A stretch of 64,000 bases of DNA from Flagellimonas sp. CMM7 (GCF_021390195.1 NZ_CP090003.1:3431501-3495500), one strand, 5' to 3'. Shown: positions 17,605-26,283, counted from the first letter of the stretch. The notes: generated from the sequence alone by a model not told the origin. A program made the numbers and translations.

Positions 17605-17664
17605 TCAGTAGTCAGTAGTCAGTAGTCAGTAGTCAGTAGTCAGTAGTCAGTAGTCAGTGGTCAG
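17605..17664. repeat. Heptanucleotide tandem array TCAGTAG
   Basis: Seven perfect copies of TCAGTAG (17605-17653) are followed by one variant, TCAGTGG, and a partial TCAG. The array begins just after the stop of the TIGR00266 gene and is separated by 60 bp of AT-rich DNA from a second 7-bp array. Confidence 0.97.
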
Positions 17665-17724
17665 ATTTATGTTTCTTAAAAAAAGATTCATACTTTTTGT
17701 AATTATTCAATAAGAGCATACCTT

Positions 17725-17801
17725 TCTGAACTCTGAACTCTGAACTCTGAACTCTGAACTCTGAACTCTGAACTCTGAACTCTGAACTCTGAACTCTGAA
17801 C
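17725..17801. repeat. Heptanucleotide tandem array TCTGAAC
   Basis: Eleven perfect copies of TCTGAAC (77 bp) end 8 bases before the ATG of the DUF2461 gene. The complement contains TCAG as does the first array, so transcripts of the two arrays could pair in 4 of every 7 bases. Perfect copies indicate recent slippage or active copy-number change. Confidence 0.97.
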
Positions 17802-17809
17802 TTCTTTCA

Positions 17810-18463
17810 ATGGATTTCCAAGACCTATTTAATTTTCTTACCGAATTACAACAAAACAATACCAAAGAATGGATGGATGCCAACCGGAAGTGGTACAAAT
17901 CTCTTCGTGGGGATTTTGTGCTGTGGTTGGACAGTCTGGATATGACCATGGCAGAGTTGCATGATGACTATTATCCCACCCCAGGAAAAAAGGGAATTAA
18001 TCGCATCAACAATAACCTCATGTTCCATCCACATAAACCTATTTATAAGGACCATTTTGGAGCAGGTTTGGATAAAGCCCCAAACTCAGCAGACTTTTAT
18101 ATTGAGGTAGGGGTAAAGCAATGTTTGTTGGCAGGAGGATTCTGGCGTCCAGAACCCAAAACCTTGCGAAGTATTCGTGAGGGAATAGACTACAATGGCG
18201 AAGAATTACAGCAAATTATAGCGAAACCTTCTTTTAAAGAGTTATTCGGTGGGCTCTACGAAGATGAAAAACTGACCAATGCCCCCAAAGGGTTCGCCAA
18301 TGACCATCCACATATTAAATTGTTAAGAAACAAAACTTTCGCAGTGGAACACCAAATGGATATGGGCGAGGTTTTAAAGGATAATTTTGAAGAAAAAATT
18401 AAAGTAGTTTATTTGGAGATGCTTCCTTTCCGACGATATTTGAATAACGCAACAACCGTTTAA
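17810..18463 (+). CDS. DUF2461 family protein
   Basis: A 217-residue cytoplasmic protein of the DUF2461 (TIGR02453) family. It shows the N-terminal FNFLTELQQNNTKEWMDANRKWY, the central RINNNLMFHPHKPIYKDHFG and FYIEVGVKQCLLAGGFWRPE, and the late FANDHPHIKLLRNKTF. The family is common and uncharacterised. It starts immediately after an 11-copy heptanucleotide array, so its promoter or leader contains the repeats, and expression may depend on copy number. It is followed after 8 bases by the Nudix gene. Confidence 0.9.
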   Translation: MDFQDLFNFLTELQQNNTKEWMDANRKWYKSLRGDFVLWLDSLDMTMAELHDDYYPTPGKKGINRINNNLMFHPHKPIYKDHFGAGLDKAPNSADFYIEVGVKQCLLAGGFWRPEPKTLRSIREGIDYNGEELQQIIAKPSFKELFGGLYEDEKLTNAPKGFANDHPHIKLLRNKTFAVEHQMDMGEVLKDNFEEKIKVVYLEMLPFRRYLNNATTV

Positions 18464-18471
18464 TCCAGATT

Positions 18472-19056
18472 ATGAAATACGGAAAGGTCAAGAACATTAA
18501 GAAGGAGTTACTATCAGATAATTGGTATTCATTAAATAAGGTCACTTTTGAGTACCAACGAGAAGATGGTGCATGGGAAACCCAAGTACGTGAAGCTTAT
18601 GATCGCGGAAATGGAGCAGTGATTCTTCTATATAATAAAGAAAAAGGGACTGTGATTTTAACCAGACAGTTTAGAATGCCTACCTATTTAAACGGCAATG
18701 AAGATGGAATGATGGTTGAAGCCTGTGCAGGAATTTTAGAAAAAGGGAATGCAGAGCAAACCATTATCATGGAAGTGGAAGAAGAAACCGGTTATAAAAT
18801 CACTGAAGTTGAAAAAGTATTTGAATCATACATGTCACCAGGTTCTGTTACTGAAGTGTTATATTTTTTTATTGGACAATATAAGGAAAACATGAAGGTG
18901 AGTGATGGTGGCGGGGCCGAGGATGAGACCGAAAACATTGAAGTGTTAGAAATGACTTTTCAAAAAGCACTGCAAATGATGTCCAGCGGAGAGATTAAAG
19001 ATGCAAAGACCATTATGTTGCTTCAATATGCACAGATAAACAGGTTATTTGATTGA
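18472..19056 (+). CDS. Nudix hydrolase, NudK (GDP-mannose pyrophosphatase)-like
   Basis: A 194-residue Nudix enzyme, about the length of E. coli NudK, which cleaves GDP-mannose. The upstream strand pattern RGNGAVILLYNKEKGTVILTRQFRMPTY fits the ADP-sugar/NudK branch, and the Nudix helix reads IIMEVEEETGYK. The metal-binding glutamates are kept; the usual Arg is Met, and an earlier Glu is Asn. SYMSPGSVTE follows as in sugar-nucleotide hydrolases. It sits in a short operon between DUF2461 and msrA, consistent with general housekeeping. Substrate assignment is moderate. Confidence 0.85.
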   Translation: MKYGKVKNIKKELLSDNWYSLNKVTFEYQREDGAWETQVREAYDRGNGAVILLYNKEKGTVILTRQFRMPTYLNGNEDGMMVEACAGILEKGNAEQTIIMEVEEETGYKITEVEKVFESYMSPGSVTEVLYFFIGQYKENMKVSDGGGAEDETENIEVLEMTFQKALQMMSSGEIKDAKTIMLLQYAQINRLFD

Positions 19057-19077
19057 GTTTTTAACGACCAAAGGTGT

Positions 19078-19593
19078 ATGGAAATCAAAAAAGTTGCCTT
19101 AGGTGGAGGTTGCCATTGGTGTACCGAAGCTGTTTTTTTATCCCTACGCGGAGTCATCAAAGTGGAACAAGGGTTTGTTTCTCAAAAAGGAGAGCAAAGT
19201 TCTTTTTCCGAAGCAATCATTGTACGTTATGACCCAGTTGCAATTTCAATGAAGGATTTAATTGAAGTTCACCTACATACCCATCAAAGCACTTCTGAGC
19301 ATTCATTTAGACACAAGTACCGTTCAGCTGTCTATGTTTTTTCCAAAAACGACTTTAATGAGTCCAATCAAATTTTGAAAGCGTTACAGATTGACTTCAA
19401 AAAGAAACTGATTACCAGAACCTATTATTTTGAAGCATTTAAACCTTCAGACGAGCAGTTCCACAATTACTACTATTCAAATCCTGAAAAGCCGTTTTGC
19501 AAATCATATATTGACCCTAAATTAAAGGTACTCATGAACCGATACTCCAGGTTTATGAAAACAGCTACTGATACAGATATTCTTTTAGGGTAA
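19078..19593 (+). CDS. msrA: Peptide-methionine (S)-S-oxide reductase
   Basis: A 171-residue MsrA that reduces methionine-S-sulfoxide in proteins using thioredoxin. The active-site loop is GGGCHWCTEAVF with catalytic C12; the usual GCFW is GCHW here, and C15 is a second loop cysteine. Other family marks are VEQGFVSQ, IEVHLHTHQST near 62-72 and RHKYRSAVYVF. It has no MsrB domain and no signal peptide, so it is cytoplasmic. It is the third gene of a likely operon after DUF2461 and the Nudix gene; trxB at 3.3 kb would feed it. Confidence 0.92.
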   Translation: MEIKKVALGGGCHWCTEAVFLSLRGVIKVEQGFVSQKGEQSSFSEAIIVRYDPVAISMKDLIEVHLHTHQSTSEHSFRHKYRSAVYVFSKNDFNESNQILKALQIDFKKKLITRTYYFEAFKPSDEQFHNYYYSNPEKPFCKSYIDPKLKVLMNRYSRFMKTATDTDILLG

Positions 19594-19784
19594 TTGATTA
19601 TCCAATGATGTATATAAGCTTCAGGTACTCCGTTTATTCGTTAAGAACATGCTAAATGATATCATATTTTTATAACAGAAGTATCAAGATAAAAATATAT
19701 TTTTTATAATCATTTGATTGTCAATAATTTATACTGATTTATTTTCTTTTATGGATTTACCTGCACAAATGACAAGTTGTAAGT

Positions 19785-19862
19785 AAGAAAGTTTACCCTC
19801 GTACTTAACACCAGTTAAAAGCAACAAATAGTTTTGCTTTTAAGATTAAAGAAAGTTTGCCC
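19785..19862. repeat. Direct repeats flanking a perfect inverted repeat
   Basis: The 403 bp between msrA and the broken lipoprotein gene hold no gene. AAGAAAGTTTACCC (19785-19798) recurs as AAGAAAGTTTGCCC (19849-19862). Between them, TTAAAAGCAA (19815-19824) and TTGCTTTTAA (19834-19843) form a perfect 10-bp inverted repeat with a 9-base loop. This may be a regulatory region or the scar of a small insertion. Confidence 0.5.
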
Positions 19863-19996
19863 AAAACTTTTCAAAATGAATAAAAAGGATGCAAGGTGTT
19901 TGATTGGTGTTTATCTCAAAACAATATTGGAGTAAACCCATAAACCAAAACAATGCTGCCACAGTGCAAACGATTTGACCCTTTAAAAATTTAAAA

Positions 19997-20308
19997 ATGA
20001 AAACTTCTAAACTTCCTTTATTTATGATTTTGGCTTCCTGTAGCTCCGATGATTTTGTTGGTAGCTAAGATGATGTGGACCCTGGCGATGATCAGGGAAG
20101 TTCCAATACTTTTGTTGGTGCGGGGTATGCGATGACAAATGGAGTGGTTGATATGTGGATTACAGATGACGGTGCATGCCTATATCAGTTGTTTAGTTTG
20201 GATGGAACTATTGGAATTTATCGTGTAAATGGTCAAAGCCTGGAGTTTGTTGAAGAAGAATCTGGAAACCTTCCGGATACCAATACTCAGGGAATAGTTG
20301 CTATTTAA
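19997..20308 (+). pseudogene. Broken lipoprotein gene, remnant of a beta-propeller-like protein
   Basis: From ATG 19997 the frame reads a clean lipoprotein signal (MKTSKLPLFMILASCSSDD, lipobox LASC), then hits TAA at 20066-20068, codon 24. It then continues in the same frame for 79 more codons to the stop at 20306-20308. After the stop the linker stays Asp-rich (DDVDPGDDQGSS), so it is one interrupted protein and not two. The rest (NGVVDMWITDDGACLYQLFS, TIGIYRVNGQSLEF, NLPDTNTQGIVAI) resembles the last blade of a lactonase-type beta-propeller, so most blades are missing. A single G-to-T change of GAA would give the TAA. The gene still has a good terminator. Confidence 0.75.
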
Positions 20309-20339
20309 TAATTCTGTTTTTAAGTTGTTTTGTTTGATA

Positions 20340-20374
20340 GAATCGGGAGAAGCTGTCTTCTCTCGGTTCTTTTT
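20340..20374 (+). terminator. Terminator downstream of the broken lipoprotein gene
   Basis: GAATCGGGAGAAG (20340-20352) pairs with CTTCTCTCGGTTC (20357-20369) over 13 pairs including two G-U, with a 4-base loop, followed by TTTTT. It lies 5 bases before the end of the convergent dacB-like gene. Confidence 0.85.
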
Positions 20375-20378
20375 ACAT

Positions 20379-21665
20379 TTAATTCTTTTCCCTAAGTTGA
20401 TTGAGAATAGCTTCAATCTCAATGCGTATTTGAGAAGTGGGAATTGTAAAATGATTGTTCATGAAACTGAAAATCAAAATTTTGCCAGATTTTGTTTTTA
20501 GATAACCGCTTAAATTATAATTGTTGCCCAAAGAACCAGATTTGGCAAAAATGTAAGGTTCAACATCAGGGTTCTTCCATGTTGCGGTTGTCCCGGAAGA
20601 ATCCCACATAGGGAAAATTTGAAACAGACGTTCTTCAGGAATCTCAGCATATATTTTTTGAAGTATTTGCACCATTGATCTTGGAGTGAACAAATTATAC
20701 CTGGAGAGTCCAGAACCATCAACCCACCTTGGTTTGTGTTCCAAATTCATAAATTCGTTTTCAAGCATATGTGATATACTGGTTTGCGTGCTCAAGGTGT
20801 CGGATAGAGTTGAGGAACCAACCATCAATAACTGCTCTGCCAGAAAATTATCGCTTTCATAAAGCATTTGCTTATAAACAGAATCTGTAGCTATGCCGTA
20901 CAGCACTTCTTTTTCTATTAAGGGGAAACTATCAACAAGTGTTACATTTTTTTCCAAAGCTTCCTCCAATAGCTTTTTTGTGAGTGAATTACTGGTTATA
21001 AAAGGAACTTGCAAGGTATCCTGTTCGTTTGGTTTTATATAGAATTGATTTGCAAACTCCTCCCTTTGTTTGGACTCCTCGATAACAGAAACCTTGTCCA
21101 ACAAAAAATGAGGAGATACTTCTAGCGCATTATTGTTTGAAATAGTAACAACATTCCCATAAAGGGGTAGTGTGCTTTTTTGAGGTGAGAAATAGGTGTC
21201 GTAATCTTCCCATGCCCATCCGGGGCCAAACCTATTTTCTTCAGAATTTTTTAGATACAAAGCGAGATGGTCATACTTTTTAAACAAGGCAATTGCCGTA
21301 GTATCATTGAAATAGGGGTGAAGCCATGTGGGGTCTCCAGTACCTTCTGCATAAAGGGTGTCATTTTTGATTCCATATTTTAAAGTGGGAAGATTTTTTG
21401 GCAGCAGCCTTAGTCCAGTATATAAGGTGACTATTTTTACATTGCTCGCTGGTGTGAAGTACTTGCCGCCATTGGAATTGTGAATTGTCTCAGCTGTCTT
21501 GGAATCAACTACAACTAACCCATGAAAAGAATTTTTTAAGCCTCCGTTATTTAGCCTGGAATCAAATTTGGATAGACGAGACGAAGCACATCCAAAAAGC
21601 AAGAAAAACCCTATAAACACTACGACGGAAAAATATTTAATACGCTGATTATATGGATTGTACAT
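20379..21665 (-). CDS. dacB: D-alanyl-D-alanine carboxypeptidase/endopeptidase, PBP4 (S13) family lipoprotein
   Basis: A 428-residue penicillin-binding protein of the S13 family. An N-terminal lipoprotein signal (FFLLFGC, C26) would anchor it to a membrane in the periplasm. The three active-site motifs are present: S74-NVK77 (TPASNVKIVT), S271-DN (YESDNFLAEQ) and K375-SG (FAKSGSLGN). The phrase VDGSGLSRYN is typical of PBP4. It trims or cuts peptidoglycan cross-links. The large extra domain of E. coli PBP4 appears reduced. The gene is single. Confidence 0.92.
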   Translation of the reverse strand: MYNPYNQRIKYFSVVVFIGFFLLFGCASSRLSKFDSRLNNGGLKNSFHGLVVVDSKTAETIHNSNGGKYFTPASNVKIVTLYTGLRLLPKNLPTLKYGIKNDTLYAEGTGDPTWLHPYFNDTTAIALFKKYDHLALYLKNSEENRFGPGWAWEDYDTYFSPQKSTLPLYGNVVTISNNNALEVSPHFLLDKVSVIEESKQREEFANQFYIKPNEQDTLQVPFITSNSLTKKLLEEALEKNVTLVDSFPLIEKEVLYGIATDSVYKQMLYESDNFLAEQLLMVGSSTLSDTLSTQTSISHMLENEFMNLEHKPRWVDGSGLSRYNLFTPRSMVQILQKIYAEIPEERLFQIFPMWDSSGTTATWKNPDVEPYIFAKSGSLGNNYNLSGYLKTKSGKILIFSFMNNHFTIPTSQIRIEIEAILNQLREKN

Positions 21666-21785
21666 ATTTACTGTTTGTCGAATTTAACACGAAATTATTT
21701 AATTTTTAACTGCAATTTTACGCATTTGTGCGTGACTTTTCTTAATTTAGATGACAACCTTTTAATCCAATATAATCAAATTTCT

Positions 21786-21983
21786 ATGCCCAGAGCAATG
21801 TTAGATTACACCAAAACTATTTTACAAAAAGTTAGTTTTGATGCTAAACTATTCGCAAAAGAATTACAGAAAGCTGTTTCGAGGTTATTACCAAGTGAAA
21901 TTGAAGAACTCAAAATCTGGTTAGAGTATTTTATTTTAGATAAGCCAGAATTACATCCCACATTAATTTTAATAAAAGAATAA
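21786..21983 (+). CDS. Small conserved hypothetical protein
   Basis: A 65-residue cytoplasmic protein from ATG 21786 (MPRAMLDYTKTILQKVSFD); the frame is open to 21675, but the upstream residues look non-coding. The pattern LDYTKTILQKVSF...LFAKELQKAVSRLLPSEIEELKIWL is one I recognise as a small protein conserved in Flavobacteriia, predicted all-helical, of unknown function. A strong terminator starts 7 bases after its stop, which supports it being expressed. It is divergent from the dacB-like gene. Confidence 0.78.
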   Translation: MPRAMLDYTKTILQKVSFDAKLFAKELQKAVSRLLPSEIEELKIWLEYFILDKPELHPTLILIKE

Positions 21984-21989
21984 AAATAG

Positions 21990-22013
21990 GAGCCGCTTTA
22001 AGCGGCTCTTTTC
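21990..22013 (+). terminator. Terminator after the small conserved gene
   Basis: GAGCCGCT (21990-21997) pairs perfectly with AGCGGCTC (22001-22008) around TTA, followed by TTTT. It may serve both the small gene and the convergent oxyR gene ending at 22035. Confidence 0.9.
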
Positions 22014-22034
22014 ATTTTAACTTACCACTGGGTT

Positions 22035-22976
22035 TTAATTTTTCCCTAGCGGACTAATTATTTTTACATCTTGGAAGGCTATCGCACCTCTTACAATACC
22101 GGAGATCACTTCTTTTAATGCCTCTGTAATTTGAATTTTAAGTTCGCTCTTATGGTAAATTAAACTTATTTCGCGAGCTGGAGAAGGGTTTTTAAAAGGT
22201 TTTAAGAACTGTGTTTTCTTTTGTTCTAAATCTAAGGTGTTTAGATAGGGTAGTAACGTCATTCCCATACCCTCATCTGCTAAACTAACTAAGGTTTCAA
22301 AACTGCCACTTTCAATTTTAAATTGCTCATCATACAGGTTCTTTGGAGATTTACACAGGTTTATTACACCATCTCTAAAACAATGCCCGTCTTGAAGCAA
22401 AAGAATATCACTTACATCCAAATCCTCGGTAGTCAATTGCTCACGTGAAGACAAACGATGGTTCTTGGGCACATAACCTACAAATGGTTCATAATAAAGA
22501 GGACGTTCTTTAATAAATTCAATTTCCAAAGGGGTAGCTGCAATTGCGGCATCCAGATGTCCATCCAAAATGTTTCGTATTAAAGCGTCTGTTGGTTGTT
22601 CTTTGATAATGAGATTGACCTTAGGATACTTTTTTATAAAAGTGTTCAAAAACATTGGGAGTAAGGTAGGCATGACCGTAGGTATAATACCTATAGTATA
22701 ATCTCCACCAATAAACCCCTTGTCCTGGTCAACTATGTCTTTGATTCGCTCTGCTTCCGCTACAATGTTTTTAGCTTGAGCTACTATCTTTTTCCCTACT
22801 TCGGTAATGGAAATGGGCTTCTTGCTTCTGTCAAATATCAGAATATCAAGCTCATCTTCAAGTTTTTGCACTTGCATACTTAATGTGGGCTGGGTAACAA
22901 AGCTCTTTTCTGCGGCAAGAGTAAAATTTTTGTATTCAGCAACAGCCAAAACATACTGCAATTGGGTAATGGTCAT
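22035..22976 (-). CDS. oxyR: OxyR-type LysR transcriptional regulator
   Basis: A 313-residue LysR regulator from the preferred start at 22976 (MTITQLQYVLAVAEYKNFT); the frame runs to 23012. The wHTH covers residues 1-60 (FTLAAEKSFVTQPTLSMQVQKLE). The effector domain has the OxyR peroxide switch: C199 in LLQDGHCFRDG and C208 in INLCKS, at the same numbers as in E. coli OxyR. Peroxide forms a disulfide between them, and the protein then activates defence genes. No catalase or peroxidase is adjacent, so its targets lie elsewhere; msrA and trxB are within 20 kb. Confidence 0.92.
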   Translation of the reverse strand: MTITQLQYVLAVAEYKNFTLAAEKSFVTQPTLSMQVQKLEDELDILIFDRSKKPISITEVGKKIVAQAKNIVAEAERIKDIVDQDKGFIGGDYTIGIIPTVMPTLLPMFLNTFIKKYPKVNLIIKEQPTDALIRNILDGHLDAAIAATPLEIEFIKERPLYYEPFVGYVPKNHRLSSREQLTTEDLDVSDILLLQDGHCFRDGVINLCKSPKNLYDEQFKIESGSFETLVSLADEGMGMTLLPYLNTLDLEQKKTQFLKPFKNPSPAREISLIYHKSELKIQITEALKEVISGIVRGAIAFQDVKIISPLGKN

Positions 22977-23062
22977 CAATCGAATTTTAGAATATAAAAA
23001 TATAAAAACCATAGATAAAACCTATCGATTTTTGGTTTTATATCTATTTCTTTGATTTTTCA

Positions 23063-23314
23063 TCAAACCAAAAGAGAACCCTTTTGCCTGTCCAATACGT
23101 CATATTGATAATTGGCAAGAGGCGCTCCCCAAGAAATATTCTTGTTTTTGCTTATGGTGTAAAAACTATCTATATGTTTTTTAGCCAAATAAGCATTATT
23201 CCTATTGTTAAGGTATCCCCACGAAATGTCTTTAAGGATTTTTATACATGTTGAATCAGATGCCGCACTTTGGTATTTGGTTTGTAAACTATCAACGAGG
23301 TTTGTCTGCCCCCT
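23063..23314 (-). pseudogene. Fragment of a TPR-containing signalling protein
   Basis: The 478 bp between oxyR and the DUF2141 gene contain, on the minus strand, 83 open codons bounded by TAA at 23315-23317 and TGA at 23063-23065 without a start codon near the 5' edge. The translation is clearly protein-like: TNLVDSLQTKYQSAASDSTC, KILKDISWGYLNNRNNAYLA, then NISWGAPLANYQYDVLDRQKG. This looks like the first tetratricopeptide units of the TPR sensor kinases or LuxR-type regulators of Bacteroidota. No downstream kinase or HTH part is present, so it is a decayed relic. Confidence 0.6.
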
Positions 23315-23436
23315 TTAGTGTAATAACCATGAGGCACATAAGGATAGTGATGAAGTTGAATTGTTTTATAATATTGGTTTAAAATGGTTGGTAAACAAGT
23401 AACTAAATGTAACGTTTAATGTGGATAGCACAAAAT

Positions 23437-23466
23437 GAAAAAGGCCTGCCAACGGCAAGCCTTTTA
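23437..23466 (-). terminator. Terminator of the DUF2141 gene
   Basis: AAAAGGCCTGCC (23439-23450) pairs with GGCAAGCCTTTT (23454-23465) with one mismatch. On the minus strand it follows the stop of the DUF2141 gene by about 25 bases and runs into T residues. Confidence 0.85.
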
Positions 23467-23490
23467 TTTGATTGATGAATTATTGTGTTT

Positions 23491-23910
23491 TTAGAATCTT
23501 ATTTCAAATTCTAAATCTTCTCCCTTGGTTTCAAATTTTGCCGCAGAAAAGTTTGGTGGTCCATAAGACATATCATTGCCGGACATACCATAACTTTCTT
23601 TAGGCATTCCATTTTCCTCAAAATCCATTCTGCTATTCTCATTGACATCATGAAGTGCCATAATAGCATAAGTACCTTGGGGTACGTTTTCAAAAGTGAG
23701 GGATACTGCTCCGTTTTCAATAGTGCTTTCCAAATTCTGTATACCTGGCCCTTTCATAAAAGTATCTGCAGTATGCAGGCTGACCATTACTTTACCTTCA
23801 TTGCTGGTAATATTGTTAATGGCAACTTTAATATTGACATCGGTTGTTTCTTGTGCATTGCTTAAAAAGCTTACAAGTAGAAAAGTTAGAGTTAGTGTTA
23901 CAGTTTTCAT
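23491..23910 (-). CDS. DUF2141 exported protein
   Basis: A 139-residue protein from the preferred start at 23910 (MKTVTLTLTFLLVSFLSNAQ), which gives a perfect signal peptide; the frame is open to 23976. The mature domain has the DUF2141 marks: VMVSLHTADTFMKG, VPQGTYAIMALHDVNENSRMDF and GMPKESYGMSGND. The DVNENSRMDF loop is Asp/Asn-rich and could bind a cation. The family is secreted and uncharacterised. It is monocistronic, with its own terminator. Confidence 0.88.
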   Translation of the reverse strand: MKTVTLTLTFLLVSFLSNAQETTDVNIKVAINNITSNEGKVMVSLHTADTFMKGPGIQNLESTIENGAVSLTFENVPQGTYAIMALHDVNENSRMDFEENGMPKESYGMSGNDMSYGPPNFSAAKFETKGEDLEFEIRF

Positions 23911-24120
23911 ATTAATTGTTTTTGATGTTATTGATGACCCAAATTTCCTTGAAAGCTGTTTGTCATAAAATTTCAATCTACCGAAATGTTGTTTTTTAAG
24001 ACTGAATTGTAATTCAAAAACGACTTCTCAATTCATCTTTAAAATTCCACAGTTGAGTATTGTGGATTGGTTTGGAAAAATTCAGCGTGACATTTTTGTG
24101 GCATCAAATAACGAACAGTC

Positions 24121-26283
24121 ATGAAAAACCAACTTCTTTTATTTATCACTTTATTTAATTTCACCATTTTATTTTCGCAAACAACAATTTCAGGAATTGT
24201 AACTGATGCTAAAGAAAATCCTATAGCAGGAGCCAACGTGTATTTAGAAGGGACTTATGATGGAGCCTCTACTGATGAAAGTGGCAAGTTCAATTTTGAA
24301 ACTACCGAAACAGGAACCCAAACCCTTGTTGTTTCAATGTTATCCTATGATTCACATTATGAGATAGGTGACATCACCTATTTTAAAGATATTAAAATCA
24401 GTCTGTTGGAATCTATAAATGCTTTAACGGGAGTTACCTTGACAGCCGGAACTTTTGAGGCTGGCGATAACTCTAAGGTCTCGGTATTAAAACCCCTTGA
24501 TATTGTTACCACAGCTGGCGCAGTGGGAGATTTTGTAGCGGCATTGCAAACTTTGCCAGGGACCACATCTGTTAATGAAGATGGAAGACTTTTTGTCCGT
24601 GGTGGAGAGGCAGGGGAGACCCAAGTATTTATAGATGGTCTTCGGGTTTTTCAACCGTTTAATGCAACTGCAAACAATATTCCCACCAGAGGGCGGTTTT
24701 CTCCGTTCCTTTTTAAGGGAATTACATTTAGCACCGGAGGATATTCGGCAGAATACGGACAAGCATTGTCCAGTGTATTGTTATTGAACACCACGGACGT
24801 TCCTGTTCAAGAAAAAACTGATATTTCCATTATGTCCGTTGGCGGTGGACTAGGACACACCAAAATATGGGGAGACCAGTCTTTAAGTATAAACACCTCA
24901 TATATAAACCTTGCACCTTATGAAGCACTTATACCTTCTAACCAAGGAGTAAGATGGAACAGTCCTTACGAATCTTTGGCAGGAGAAGCTGTGTTTAGAA
25001 GTAAGGGTGATAAAAGTATGTTCAAAATGTATACTGGTTTCAATTATGCCAATCTGGACATAGAACAAGAGGATATCAATTTTGAAGATTTTATTCAATT
25101 CAAATTAAAGAACAACAACCTATACTTTAATTCATCATATAAGTACTTTTTTGAAAATGATTGGAGCTTGACTTCAGGAGCTGCTGTTTCTTGGGATACC
25201 AATGCTATTGGTTTACAAGAAGATAACATTGATACTAAAGAAACAGCTTCACATATAAAGGTTAAAGCCAAAAAAATATTTAGCAGTAGATTCAATCTAA
25301 ATTTTGGTTCAGAGTTTTTTATTACAAATTATGATGAGACGTTTAACACTCCTGATGGCTTTGTTTTTGAAAGTAATTATGAAGATAAGCTATGGGCAGG
25401 GTTTGCAGAAACGGATATCTTTTTGAGCAACCAGTTTGCTATGAAATTGGGAATGAGGGGAGAATATAGTTCATTGCTTGAAGATTTTACCATTTCACCT
25501 AGGGTTTCCTTGGCGTACAAACCGGGTGATAAAGGTCAATTTTCATTGGCATACGGAGACTTCTATCAAAACCCTTTGACAGAGGTGGTCAAATTTGGGC
25601 AAGCTGTGGATTCTGAAAAAACATCGCACTATATATTAAATTATCAATATGTAGGGGATGGTAAAACGTTTAGGGCAGAAACCTATTATAAGGATTATGA
25701 TAATTTGATAAAGTACGATACGGAATTACCACAGTTCGATTCCACTTTTGAGAATTCAGGTAGTGGATATGCAGCTGGGTTGGATATATTCTGGAGAGAT
25801 AACAAAAGCATTAAATCCTTAGACTACTGGGTTTCCTATTCCTACTTGAATACTGAGAGGGATTATAGAAATTTTGAAGAAAGGGCCACTCCTAATTTTG
25901 CGCCAAAGCATAATTTATCTATTGTTACCAAATATTGGGTAGAAAAATTAAGGTCTCAAGTAGGACTTTCATATTCCTATGGTTCGGGAAGACCATATGA
26001 TAATCCAAATACACCAGAGTTTTTAGCGGAAAAGACCAAGGCCTTCAATAATGTAAGCTTTAATTGGGCCTATTTAATTGACCAACAAAAAATCTTATAT
26101 TTTTCGGTGAACAATGTTTTAGGATTCAATAACATCAACAATTATCAATACGCGAACACTCCAAATATGGATGGTGTTTTTGATAGACAAACGATTAGAC
26201 CAGCAGCGGACAGCTTCTTCTTCGTAGGTTTCTTTTGGACCATAAGTAACGACGGTAAAAGCAATCAGTTGGACAACCTTTAG
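24121..26283 (+). CDS. TonB-dependent outer-membrane receptor
   Basis: A 720-residue outer-membrane receptor: signal peptide ending near LFSQ, CarboxypepD_reg-like domain (residues 20-105, ISGIVTDAKENPIAGANVYL), plug (about 125-230: GDFVAALQTLPGT, LFVRGGEAGETQVFIDGL, GYSAEYGQALSSVLLL), then a 22-strand type barrel. It lacks a SusD partner and no transport gene is attached, so the ligand (metal chelate, vitamin or other) cannot be told. Upstream DNA (24001-24120) shows no clear regulatory box. Confidence 0.92.
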   Translation: MKNQLLLFITLFNFTILFSQTTISGIVTDAKENPIAGANVYLEGTYDGASTDESGKFNFETTETGTQTLVVSMLSYDSHYEIGDITYFKDIKISLLESINALTGVTLTAGTFEAGDNSKVSVLKPLDIVTTAGAVGDFVAALQTLPGTTSVNEDGRLFVRGGEAGETQVFIDGLRVFQPFNATANNIPTRGRFSPFLFKGITFSTGGYSAEYGQALSSVLLLNTTDVPVQEKTDISIMSVGGGLGHTKIWGDQSLSINTSYINLAPYEALIPSNQGVRWNSPYESLAGEAVFRSKGDKSMFKMYTGFNYANLDIEQEDINFEDFIQFKLKNNNLYFNSSYKYFFENDWSLTSGAAVSWDTNAIGLQEDNIDTKETASHIKVKAKKIFSSRFNLNFGSEFFITNYDETFNTPDGFVFESNYEDKLWAGFAETDIFLSNQFAMKLGMRGEYSSLLEDFTISPRVSLAYKPGDKGQFSLAYGDFYQNPLTEVVKFGQAVDSEKTSHYILNYQYVGDGKTFRAETYYKDYDNLIKYDTELPQFDSTFENSGSGYAAGLDIFWRDNKSIKSLDYWVSYSYLNTERDYRNFEERATPNFAPKHNLSIVTKYWVEKLRSQVGLSYSYGSGRPYDNPNTPEFLAEKTKAFNNVSFNWAYLIDQQKILYFSVNNVLGFNNINNYQYANTPNMDGVFDRQTIRPAADSFFFVGFFWTISNDGKSNQLDNL

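Noticed and set aside
17605..17801. Arrays considered as CRISPR
   Set aside because: The units are contiguous 7-mers without spacers, and no cas gene is present.
17707..17949. Minus-strand ORF with repeated SEFRVQS peptide
   Set aside because: It is the translation of the 7-bp tandem array, antisense to the DUF2461 gene.
23327..23398. 24-codon plus-strand stretch ending GLKWLVNK
   Set aside because: Good codon use but too short, with no start and no recognised family; it could be a relic, but I cannot support it.
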